Of a stretch of DNA of 64,000 bases, positions 57,404 through 64,000 are shown one piece after another (within the stretch, counting starts at the first letter, position 1; each line of letters starts with the position of its first letter). The stretch is taken from contig NZ_BJFN01000002.1 of the NCBI RefSeq assembly GCF_014189855.1, positions 62,001-126,000 of the forward strand, written 5' to 3'. Both the position numbers and the translations under genes were made by a program. Origin of the DNA: Buttiauxella sp. A111. GTDB lineage: Bacteria; Pseudomonadota; Gammaproteobacteria; Enterobacterales; Enterobacteriaceae. The notes under the pieces were generated by a model. The model searched no databases. It worked only from the letters and a program-made list of their open reading frames with translations, and was not told where the DNA came from.

Positions 57404-57903
57404 TCAAGCTTATTTTTGAGAAATTCTTCCCACAGGGTTTGCAGCGCATATTCAGTGGCCTGACGGCGAACGGCATCACGGTCACCGTCAAAAAGTTGAT
57501 GGCGAGCGACAGTGCCATCAAGCTTTGAACTGAAACCAAACCACACAGTGCCAACAGGTTTTTCTTCGCTGCCACCATTTGGCCCCGCGATACCACTGAC
57601 GGCAATCGCGTAATCTGCAGAAGCCGCATATAACGCCCCCTGCGCCATTTCACGCACCACAGCTTCGCTCACCGCGCCGTGGGTTTCTAGCGTGCCATTA
57701 TCAACACCAATCATTTGGTGCTTAGCCTCATTACTGTAGGTAACAAAGCCGCGTTCAAACCAGGCGGAGCTACCTGAAACATCAGTAATCACCTTCGCAA
57801 TCCAGCCGCCGGTGCAAGATTCCACCGTTGTGACGGTGGCTCCAAGTTGCCCAAGCGCCTCGCCCAACTGGTGGCTTAATTGACGCAATGTTTTCTCTGT
57901 CAT
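57394..57903 (-). CDS. pncC: Nicotinamide-nucleotide amidase PncC
   Basis: A 169-residue enzyme that deamidates NMN to nicotinic acid mononucleotide. GATVTTVESCTGGWIAKVITDVSGSSAWFERGFVTYSN and AVSGIAGPNGGSEEKPVGTVWFG are the CinA C-terminal signatures. I chose ATG 57903 behind GGAG by homology; the frame opens at 57957. Its 3' end overlaps the recA SOS box. Confidence 0.95.
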   Translation of the reverse strand: MTEKTLRQLSHQLGEALGQLGATVTTVESCTGGWIAKVITDVSGSSAWFERGFVTYSNEAKHQMIGVDNGTLETHGAVSEAVVREMAQGALYAASADYAIAVSGIAGPNGGSEEKPVGTVWFGFSSKLDGTVARHQLFDGDRDAVRRQATEYALQTLWEEFLKNKLDTV

Positions 57904-58005
57904 ACTGGCTCCGATTGTAGACATATCGCTGGGTGACACGATAGCACTTAACGACACTTTCAGAGGATTACATTAAATAACGCGAGGCGCTTCCAGAGAA
58001 TAAAA

Positions 58006-58025
58006 CGGCCAGCGAATGCTGGCCG
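58006..58025 (-). terminator. Terminator of the metal ABC operon
   Basis: On the minus strand CGGCCAGC-ATTC-GCTGGCCG followed by TTTTATT, 6 bases after the binding-protein gene. Confidence 0.88.
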
Positions 58026-58031
58026 ACGACA

Positions 58032-58910
58032 TCATTTCATGCTGTTGGCGATAGCTTCCACGTTATGCTTGAAAGCCATCTCGTAAGTGCTCGCGGGGCC
58101 GCTCGCGTCGGAAAGTGCCTCAGGGTACAACTCTCCACCCGGTTGTGCGCCACTTGCTGCTGCGATTTGTTTTACCAGACGAGGGTCCGTCTGGTTCTCA
58201 ATAAAGTAAGTTTTGATGTGCTGACTTTTGAGCAGTTTAATGAGCCCTGCAACATCACTGGCATTCGCTTCAGCTTCGGTCGAGAAGCCCACGGGCGCCA
58301 GGAAAGTCACACCATATTGCTGGCCAAAATAACCGAATGCATCGTGGCTGGTAAGCACTTTACGGTGCGATTTGGGAATAGATTCAAAGCGTGTTTTTGC
58401 CCAGCTATCTAATAATTTCAGGCGCGTGACATACTCGGTGCCGCTGTCCTTTATTGCAGTGGCATCTTGAGGGTCCGCCGCTATCAGAGCCTTCATAATA
58501 TTTTGTGCGTAGACTGCCCCATTTTCAGCACTGTTCCAGGCATGCGGGTCAGTAATTTGTTTACCATCATCGATCATACTGCGCGTGGAGATACCATCAG
58601 AGGCAACAATGATTTTGCCTTTATAACCTGAAGCACGCACCAGGCGGTCCATCCACCCTTCCATTCCCAACCCGCTTACGATTACCACATCAGCCTGGCT
58701 TAACGCCACGCTGTCTTGCGGCGATGGCTCAAAGCTATGTGGATCGCCGTTTGGCCCCACCAGGCTTTTTACCGTGACATGTTCACCGCCGACTTGTTTT
58801 GCCATATCGGCGAGCACCGTGAAACTTGTCACCACATTGAGGTTCTTCGCTAATGCCGCCTGGCTGGAACAAGCCAACACCAATGACATCATCATCCCAA
58901 AACGTTTCAT
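58032..58910 (-). CDS. Zinc-type ABC transporter substrate-binding protein
   Basis: A 292-residue periplasmic protein of the TroA/ZnuA cluster. Signal peptide MKRFGMMMSLVLACSSQAALA. Metal ligands are His in NGDPHSFEP, His in DPHAWNS and His in SHDAFGYF; a third His, instead of Glu, is characteristic of zinc-specific members. It lacks the His-rich loop of ZnuA. Last gene of a four-gene leftward operon with a Zur-like box, absent at this site in E. coli K-12. Confidence 0.9.
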   Translation of the reverse strand: MKRFGMMMSLVLACSSQAALAKNLNVVTSFTVLADMAKQVGGEHVTVKSLVGPNGDPHSFEPSPQDSVALSQADVVIVSGLGMEGWMDRLVRASGYKGKIIVASDGISTRSMIDDGKQITDPHAWNSAENGAVYAQNIMKALIAADPQDATAIKDSGTEYVTRLKLLDSWAKTRFESIPKSHRKVLTSHDAFGYFGQQYGVTFLAPVGFSTEAEANASDVAGLIKLLKSQHIKTYFIENQTDPRLVKQIAAASGAQPGGELYPEALSDASGPASTYEMAFKHNVEAIANSMK

Positions 58911-59791
58911 TTAATCCCCTTGCTTGTTGTTATCCAGCCTCGACACAGGCTTCGAGCCAGCCCGCTGCGCGAACCGAAAATGATTGAGATAAAGAAGCCA
59001 ACGCTCGCCGTCAGAACAATAGCAGGCCCTGCGGGTAGCGCGGCTGCAAAGGACCATGCCAGCCCAACCCATGCCGACAACAAACCACAGGCAACCGCAA
59101 TGAATATCGCGCCGGGCAGAGTTTTCGCCCAGCAGCGCGCTGACACCGCCGGTAACATCATCAGTCCGACAGACATCAACGTGCCGAGAATTTGAAATCC
59201 AGCGACAAGGTTAAGCACCAGCAGCGCGAGAAACACGCCGTGAATAAGATGTGGAGCGAAGCGGTTATTGACCTGTAAAAAGCTGCGGTCGAAGGTTTCC
59301 ATCACCAGTCCGCGATAAAAAGCCGCCAGAATGAGTAACGTCACGCTGGCAATCACGCCGACAAAGATCGTTGCCTGACCATCGACAGCCAGGATTGAGC
59401 CAAATAAAAGGTGCAACAGGTCAACACTGGAACCACGGAGCGAAATGAGCGTGACGCCTAACGCCAGCGAGCCAAGATAGAATCCCGCGAAACTGGCATC
59501 TTCTTTAAGTTGGGTCCGAGAGCTCACCAGTCCGGAAATTAATGCAACCAGCACGCCCGCGACAAAGCCGCCGATACCCATCGCAACCAGTGACATTCCC
59601 GCCAATAAATAGCCCACTGCCACGCCAGGTAGGATAGCGTGGGAAAGCGCATCGCCAACCAGACTCATACGTCTTAGCAGCAAAAAGATCCCCAGCGGAG
59701 CGGTACTCAGTGAGAGTGCCAGGCATGCGACAAGCGCACGGCGCATAAAACCGTAATTGATAAACGGCTCAAAGAAGAAGTGATAAATCAT
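58907..59791 (-). CDS. Metal ABC transporter permease (ZnuB family)
   Basis: A 294-residue permease with eight or nine membrane segments: LLRRMSLVGDALSHAILPGVAVGYL near residue 40-64 and LMSVGLMMLPAVSARCWA later are family hallmarks. Overlaps the binding-protein gene by 4 bases and the ATPase gene by 4, showing tight coupling. Confidence 0.92.
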   Translation of the reverse strand: MIYHFFFEPFINYGFMRRALVACLALSLSTAPLGIFLLLRRMSLVGDALSHAILPGVAVGYLLAGMSLVAMGIGGFVAGVLVALISGLVSSRTQLKEDASFAGFYLGSLALGVTLISLRGSSVDLLHLLFGSILAVDGQATIFVGVIASVTLLILAAFYRGLVMETFDRSFLQVNNRFAPHLIHGVFLALLVLNLVAGFQILGTLMSVGLMMLPAVSARCWAKTLPGAIFIAVACGLLSAWVGLAWSFAAALPAGPAIVLTASVGFFISIIFGSRSGLARSLCRGWITTSKGIK

Positions 59792-60483
59792 GCGGATAAC
59801 ACCAGATGAGTACCAAATTGCGAATAGCGAGGTAACACTTCAGCAGTCTTTCCCCAATGGAAATGATCTTGTGCGAGCAATAACACCTGTGGGAAATGCC
59901 TGCTGACGCGTTCGTTATCATGCAGCACTGCCAGGACCGTTTGGCCTGTCTGATGCATTTGGCAGATTAGCGACATCAGGAAATCGCTGGTTTGCGAGTC
60001 GACTCCGGTAAACGGCTCATCAAGTAGAACCAATGGCGCGTTTTGCACCAGTAAACGTGCGAACAGCATTCTCTGAAACTGGCCACCAGAAAGCATTTCA
60101 ATAGGCTGTTTGCTGTAGGCGCTCAAACCCACTCGCTCGATGGCATCAGCTATCCGCAGGCGGTTTTGGCGATTCAAGGCTGAAAACAGATTGCGGGCCG
60201 GCCACGCCCCCATACACACCACATCGTAAACTGTGGCAGGAAACTGTCTTTCCATTTCAGCAAGTTGTGGCAACCAGGCAATACGCGGGACGATACCGTC
60301 GGTAAACCGCAGCTGCCCCGACACCGGTGCCTGTAATTTCAGCAGCGTTTTGAGTAACGTCGATTTCCCTGTGCCGTTCGCACCAATAATGGCGGTCATA
60401 CTCCCTTTTGCAATCTGACCCGTTAGTGCCGGTGTCACCGCCCTTCCCTGATATCCCAGCACCAATTGATTTAGCGTGATCAT
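59788..60483 (-). CDS. Metal ABC transporter ATPase (ZnuC family)
   Basis: A 231-residue ATPase: Walker A IIGANGTGKSTLLK near residue 34-47, signature EMLSGGQFQRMLFARLLVQ, Walker B LVLLDEPFTGVD and the H-loop VLHDNE. I chose ATG 60483 because it overlaps the stop of the small ORF upstream (ATGA) and homology begins there; the frame extends to 60612 only in an unrelated sequence. Confidence 0.9.
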   Translation of the reverse strand: MITLNQLVLGYQGRAVTPALTGQIAKGSMTAIIGANGTGKSTLLKTLLKLQAPVSGQLRFTDGIVPRIAWLPQLAEMERQFPATVYDVVCMGAWPARNLFSALNRQNRLRIADAIERVGLSAYSKQPIEMLSGGQFQRMLFARLLVQNAPLVLLDEPFTGVDSQTSDFLMSLICQMHQTGQTVLAVLHDNERVSRHFPQVLLLAQDHFHWGKTAEVLPRYSQFGTHLVLSA

Positions 60484-60593
60484 GCCAGTGCAATCGCCCA
60501 ATGAATGGCCAGCCATAAACCGGCGAGCAGGATTAAGACGGCGCAAAACCGAACTGGCGCAGCCACAGTTAAAAGTGTCCGTAAAGGGAGCAT
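60480..60593 (-). CDS. Small single-span membrane protein (37 aa) preceding the zinc ABC genes
   Basis: The ORF reads MLPLRTLLTVAAPVRFCAVL and continues as a hydrophobic helix to ...HWAIALA, one predicted membrane span with a positive N-terminal side. Its TGA overlaps the ATPase ATG (ATGA), and it starts 27 bases after the Zur-like box, so it is the first gene of the operon. AAGGG lies about 11 bases upstream. I know no named homologue. It could assist the permease or only couple translation. Confidence 0.6.
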   Translation of the reverse strand: MLPLRTLLTVAAPVRFCAVLILLAGLWLAIHWAIALA

Positions 60594-60619
60594 TGCGGGG
60601 TAAACCCTTCAATTTGATT

Positions 60620-60634
60620 TGTTATAACATAACA
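60620..60634. promoter_or_regulatory. Zur-like operator of the zinc ABC operon
   Basis: TGTTATAACATAACA has inverted arms TGTTAT/ATAACA and differs at one position from TGTTATA-N-TATAACA, the core of enterobacterial Zur sites. It is immediately upstream of the first ORF of the operon, as expected for repression by zinc-loaded Zur. Confidence 0.75.
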
Positions 60635-60660
60635 TAAATTAAATTGAAGACGATGTAAAT

Positions 60661-60679
60661 TCCTGATCGACGATCAGGA
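60661..60679 (-). terminator. Terminator of mltB
   Basis: On the minus strand TTTTTCCTGAT-CGTCG-ATCAGGAATTT; a second GC-rich hairpin (CCCCGCCT...AGGCGGGG at 60713-60735) lies between it and the mltB stop. One or both end the mltB transcript. Confidence 0.65.
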
Positions 60680-60741
60680 AAAACCTTCATGACAAGTACC
60701 GGGGAAAGTAGACCCCGCCTCAGAACAAGGCGGGGAAAAGA

Positions 60742-61815
60742 TTACTGAACGCGGGCCAGCGCTACAGCCTGACCTAACTGCCAGACAGCCATTGCATAAT
60801 GCGTGCTGTGGTTATAACGGGTGATGGTGTAAAAGTTCGGTAAACCGTACCAGTACTGATAACGATCACCCATATCCAGGCGCAGCAAACTGGCTTCCTG
60901 ATGGTTCCCCAGAGAAGCGGTCGGGCTTAAGCCTGATTCCGCCAGCGCGGAAACGGAGTACTTAGTCTTAAAGCCGTTTGCTAATCCCGGCACCTGGCCG
61001 TTAGCAGGAACAGCAACCAAATCACCTTTCACCCAACCGTGGCCTTTGAAATAATTTGCCACGCTGCCAATCGCGTCTTCGGGATCCCACAAATTCACAT
61101 GGCCGTCGCCGTTGAAATCAACCGCGTATTCCTTGAATGCCGTAGGCATAAACTGACCGTAACCCATCGCCCCAGCAAAAGATCCTTTCAGCGCCAGCGG
61201 ATCGTCACCTTCTTTGCGCGCCATCAGCAGGAAGGTTTCCAGTTCGCCAGAGAAGTATTGAGCACGGCGCGGATATGCGAAGGATAATGTCGCCAGAGCA
61301 TCGATGATGCGTGTTTTGCCCATTACGCGACCCCAGCGAGTTTCCACGCCGATAATCCCAACAATGATTTCAGGAGGAACGCCGTAAACCTGGAAAGCCC
61401 GTTTCAACGCATCATCATATTGATTCCAGAACGCGACACCATTTTGCACATTATCCGGCGTGATAAATTTGCCACGATAGCGTAACCATGCGCCATTCGG
61501 GCCCGGAGGCGGCGCAGTTGTCGGTGCCTGTTGGTCCATTAAACGCAGCACATAATCCAACCTTTTGGCTTGAGACAGCACCTCATGCAATTGTTGACGG
61601 TCAAAACCATGCTCACTCACCATTTTATTGATGAATTTCTCAGCTTCAGGATTATTGGCAAAATCCCCCGTCTGCATAAACACATCATGCTGTGGCTGCA
61701 ACAAGAAACCACCCGAAGGCGTGCCTGTTTGCTGTTGCTGAGTTTCAGTTTTCGGTTTACTGCTACACGCGGCAAGGAAAACAACAAGTGGAAGTAACGC
61801 GGCGGAGTAACGCAT
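60742..61815 (-). CDS. mltB: Membrane-bound lytic murein transglycosylase B
   Basis: A 357-residue outer-membrane lipoprotein. Lipobox LAACSS (acylated Cys near residue 17). The catalytic Glu lies in IIGVETRWGRVMG; GSFAGAMGYGQFMPTAFKEYAVDFNGDGHVNLW is conserved. It cleaves peptidoglycan to 1,6-anhydro-muropeptides. In E. coli it lies next to the srl operon; here a mannose-type PTS takes that place. Confidence 0.96.
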   Translation of the reverse strand: MRYSAALLPLVVFLAACSSKPKTETQQQQTGTPSGGFLLQPQHDVFMQTGDFANNPEAEKFINKMVSEHGFDRQQLHEVLSQAKRLDYVLRLMDQQAPTTAPPPGPNGAWLRYRGKFITPDNVQNGVAFWNQYDDALKRAFQVYGVPPEIIVGIIGVETRWGRVMGKTRIIDALATLSFAYPRRAQYFSGELETFLLMARKEGDDPLALKGSFAGAMGYGQFMPTAFKEYAVDFNGDGHVNLWDPEDAIGSVANYFKGHGWVKGDLVAVPANGQVPGLANGFKTKYSVSALAESGLSPTASLGNHQEASLLRLDMGDRYQYWYGLPNFYTITRYNHSTHYAMAVWQLGQAVALARVQ

Positions 61816-62189
61816 GTGTTGGGATGTCCATATGACTGACGACGAATGAGTATTCCTTATGGTAAATCAAATTTGTGCTTCTGAAAAAGAAGTCTGTTCT
61901 GCGGGAGATTATCGGTGTACATGATGGCAAAGGCTGACAAGGCAGCCATAAACGCAAGCTATTAAATATATGAACAAAAAAGGATGACTTGCCGTCGATG
62001 GCGACGTTTCCTCATAACCTCTACACTCCTGTCTCACCCTCCAAAACAGCTCCTGCACTTTAATGCCTTCGGGCAGAGGAATGCTCTTTGCCATTTTTGG
62101 ACGGAGATAATCGCTAACCATCGCCCTTCCAGCAGCGTTTTCGCGAAAGGCTTCTGTATACCGGCCACTAAAGGAGGCCGGTATTTTAG
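61816..62189. other. Intergenic region between mltB and the PTS operon
   Basis: About 370 bases. A hairpin TACCGGCC-N9-GGCCGGTA near 62159-62183 closes the leftward PTS operon. The rest carries the mltB promoter (not resolved). A 70-codon minus-strand frame at 61909-62121 is not supported by recognisable similarity. Confidence 0.55.
62159..62183 (-). terminator. Hairpin after the PTS IID gene
   Basis: TACCGGCC-ACTAAAGGA-GGCCGGTA, an 8-bp stem directly after the IID stop. The T-rich tail on the minus strand is poor. Confidence 0.65.
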
Positions 62190-63008
62190 TTAGCCAAATA
62201 TATTAAAATATGCACTGAAAATTGAAACGACAATAATGCCGATAAGGATCCGCGATATTCGCATATTCTTACCCAGCAAATAATACATAACACCAAAAGC
62301 AGCCATAGGTAGCAGGCAAGGCATAATATCATTAAGGATATTTTGCAAAGGAACGGCGTATTCCCCCTCACCGATAACAAACGGAACCTTCAATGAAACC
62401 ATCGTGGCCGTCATTCCTCCAATGACCATCAGGCCTAAAATGGCTGCTCCATAAGTAATTTTCTGCATCATTCCGGTTTCTTCTACTTTTTTGAAGAAAT
62501 CAGCCCCCAACCTATATCCTCCGATCAGGCAGAAATAGCGAATGAAATAATGAGGAACGTTAAACACCAGTAAAAAAAGTAAAGGCCCAAGAATATTACC
62601 TGATGAAGCCAACGAAATGCCTAATCCAGCAGCAATGATCCGCAGCGTTCCCCAGAAGAAAGAGTCACCAATGCCCGCCAGTGGCCCCATCAGCGAAGCT
62701 TTTACAGCATTGATGGAGCTAGCATCGAAATCATCGTCAAGCATCCGCCTTTCTTCCATCGCTGAAGATATCCCCAAGGGCAGCGTAGACAGATGCGGTG
62801 TGGTATTAAAGAATTCCAAATGTCTGACCAATGCATCAGAGATCTCTTTATCCGTTTTGCACGTTTTACGAATAATGGGCACCATGGCAAAGGTATATCC
62901 CATGTGCATCATACGCTCGTAATTCCAGGAGGATTCCATGGTCAATGAACGGAAATAGACTTTCCACAAATCTTTTTTAGTTATGTTGCCATTAGAATTC
63001 GTTGTCAT
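62190..63008 (-). CDS. PTS system mannose/sorbose-family IID component
   Basis: A 272-residue membrane component of a mannose-class PTS. Starts MTTNSNGNITKKDLWKVYFRS; MESSWNYERMMHMGYTFAMVPIIRK, MGPLAGIGDSFFWGTLR and a hydrophobic C-terminal half are typical IID features. I chose ATG 63008 with AGGAG 7 bases upstream; it overlaps the IIC gene by 17 bases. The sugar cannot be told from the sequence; L-sorbose, mannose or an amino sugar are all possible. Confidence 0.93.
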   Translation of the reverse strand: MTTNSNGNITKKDLWKVYFRSLTMESSWNYERMMHMGYTFAMVPIIRKTCKTDKEISDALVRHLEFFNTTPHLSTLPLGISSAMEERRMLDDDFDASSINAVKASLMGPLAGIGDSFFWGTLRIIAAGLGISLASSGNILGPLLFLLVFNVPHYFIRYFCLIGGYRLGADFFKKVEETGMMQKITYGAAILGLMVIGGMTATMVSLKVPFVIGEGEYAVPLQNILNDIMPCLLPMAAFGVMYYLLGKNMRISRILIGIIVVSIFSAYFNIFG

Positions 63009-63753
63009 CGACGATCTCCTGTTTTTTGGATGAACTATTAACGAGTACAATCGCGAGGAATAAACCGAACAGCGCAATACCCACCAGAGGTAGCTTTAAA
63101 TATGCCGCCAACAAGAAACCAAAGAAAAAGAAAGGGAAAACTTTTTTATTGATGATCATTCTGGCCAGCATGGCAAAGCCCAGAGCAGGAAGAATACCGG
63201 TCGCAATGGTCATCCCCGTCAAAATGGTTTCTGGGATCGCGTCCAGTATTGCACTGACTACCGGCGTGCCGACATAAAAAGCAAATCCGACGAGAATCGC
63301 AAAAGGAACCGAACAGGCAAGTGTCGAATAAATATGCATCCTGACTACGCCACTAATATTGGCTTGCAATGCATGTTTGTCTGCCTGACGGCAAAATATA
63401 GGCAGCACAAAGATATAGACCGCATTTTGCAATACCAGTACCAGGGTGGCGATTGGCACCGCTAACGCCACGGCAGTGGCCACATTTTGCCCCGAGGCAA
63501 TAGCAAATGCCGTACCCAAAATACCACCCGAGGTGACATCAGGCGGATTGGAAGCACCAATCTGGAAAGCACCCAGCAGCACCAGCTCAATTGCCGCACC
63601 AATCATGATCCCTTTAGTGACATCCCCCATAATCAGACCGACTAAAGGCCCCATGACTATTGGACGTCGGAGCATCGCCGTACCAAAGATCGAATCCAGG
63701 TAACCTACGCATGACAACCCTCCGAGCAAGAAAGACTGCATCAAAAGACTCAT
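62992..63753 (-). CDS. PTS system mannose/sorbose-family IIC component
   Basis: A 253-residue sugar channel of the mannose class. GLSCVGYLDSIFGTAMLRRPIVMGPLVGLIMGD at the N-terminus, IELVLLGAFQIGASNPPDVTSGGILGTAFAI, and LPALGFAMLARMI are conserved. Coupled to the IID gene. With the IIB and IID products it forms the membrane permease. Confidence 0.94.
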   Translation of the reverse strand: MSLLMQSFLLGGLSCVGYLDSIFGTAMLRRPIVMGPLVGLIMGDVTKGIMIGAAIELVLLGAFQIGASNPPDVTSGGILGTAFAIASGQNVATAVALAVPIATLVLVLQNAVYIFVLPIFCRQADKHALQANISGVVRMHIYSTLACSVPFAILVGFAFYVGTPVVSAILDAIPETILTGMTIATGILPALGFAMLARMIINKKVFPFFFFGFLLAAYLKLPLVGIALFGLFLAIVLVNSSSKKQEIVDDNEF

Positions 63754-63763
63754 ATACGTTATC

Positions 63764-64000
63764 TCATCCCAGTAAGGTAATTGCTTTTAACCTGGCATCA
63801 TTCGGCACTTGCCGAATTTCCAGTTCGACATTCTTTTGATCCAGAGTTCTTAATTCAGCCACATCTGTTTCAGTCACAAATATCGCTTTCGATATCTGAC
63901 GCGCTCCCGGTATAGATTTAATTCCGCCCAGATTAATACTGGTTATCTTGTCACTTGCCATCGCCAGGCGATACGCATCGTGAATGGAAGCGACGACAAT
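63764..64000 (-). CDS. PTS system mannose/sorbose-family IIB component, partial
   Basis: The C-terminal 78 residues of a IIB phosphocarrier; the gene continues beyond the right edge. Reads IVVASIHDAYRLAMASDKI, then INLGGI and a characteristic Arg/Gln stretch PGARQISKAIFVT, ending NDARLKAITLLG. The active-site His would lie outside the window. It precedes IIC by 10 bases. An internal ATG at 63961 is not the start. Confidence 0.88.
   Translation of the reverse strand: MVVASIHDAYRLAMASDKITSINLGGIKSIPGARQISKAIFVTETDVAELRTLDQKNVELEIRQVPNDARLKAITLLG

Noticed and set aside
60484-60612. N-terminal extension of the zinc ABC ATPase
   Set aside because: The extra 43 residues do not resemble ABC ATPases, and the same DNA encodes the small membrane ORF in another frame with an ATGA overlap.
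61909-62121. 70-codon minus-strand frame between mltB and the PTS genes
   Set aside because: No recognisable family and no good ribosome site, and the composition changes from charged to hydrophobic without a domain pattern.

Overview
The window is chromosomal DNA from a gamma-proteobacterium of the Enterobacteriaceae. From about 28 kb onward it follows the Escherichia coli order ygaVP - alaE - ygaC - ygaM - nrdHIEF - proVWX - ygaY/ygaZH - mprA/emrAB - luxS - micA - gshA - yqaAB - argQZYV/serV tRNAs - csrA - alaS - recX - recA - pncC - mltB. Protein sequences are close to, but clearly distinct from, E. coli. A Buttiauxella, Kluyvera or Enterobacter-like genus is plausible; I cannot resolve it further from sequence alone.

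Region 1 (1-6.7 kb) is cobalamin biosynthesis. The first genes of a cbi operon (cbiA, cbiB, start of cbiC) run leftward from a cobalamin riboswitch. Divergent from them is pduX (L-threonine kinase). Then comes a leftward operon of uroporphyrinogen-III methyltransferase, threonine-phosphate decarboxylase (cobD) and a stand-alone precorrin-2 dehydrogenase/ferrochelatase. PduX and CobD together make aminopropanol phosphate for the nucleotide loop of B12.

Region 2 (7.3-19.4 kb) is a B12-dependent glutamate/glutamine catabolic cluster: glutamate mutase (glmS, glmE) with its reactivase (glmL), methylaspartate ammonia-lyase, a DUF1446 (AtuA-like)/DUF4387 pair of unknown role, a glutamate/dicarboxylate-type symporter, a periplasmic glutaminase, a class I fumarase expected to act as mesaconase, a corrinoid adenosyltransferase and a LysR regulator. 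Glutamine is deamidated outside, glutamate imported and converted through methylaspartate and mesaconate to citramalate. The cofactor is made by region 1 and adenosylated inside the cluster.

Region 3 (20-28.2 kb) holds a RIO-type kinase and a leftward operon: NRAMP-fold transporter, pxpA, DUF1445 protein, fused pxpB-pxpC and a biotin carboxylase with its own biotin domain. A divergent GntR/FCD regulator has palindromic candidate operators in the shared promoter region. Together these look like a 5-oxoproline/glutamate-derivative module with the parts of a split urea-carboxylase-like enzyme.

Region 4 (28.2-60.7 kb) is the conserved enterobacterial backbone with local insertions: a DUF2158 gene and yghW instead of stpA, a MocR regulator plus an AhpD-like gene, and a zinc-type ABC transporter between pncC and mltB. 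The last has a Zur-like box and a previously overlooked 37-residue membrane ORF. Repeats include an approximately 550-bp imperfect palindrome before nrdH, a REP-like 35-bp tandem array after proX, and two ERIC elements, one of which supplies the end of recX. Region 5 (62-64 kb) is the end of a mannose/sorbose-family PTS operon. No prophage, insertion sequence or CRISPR array is visible.
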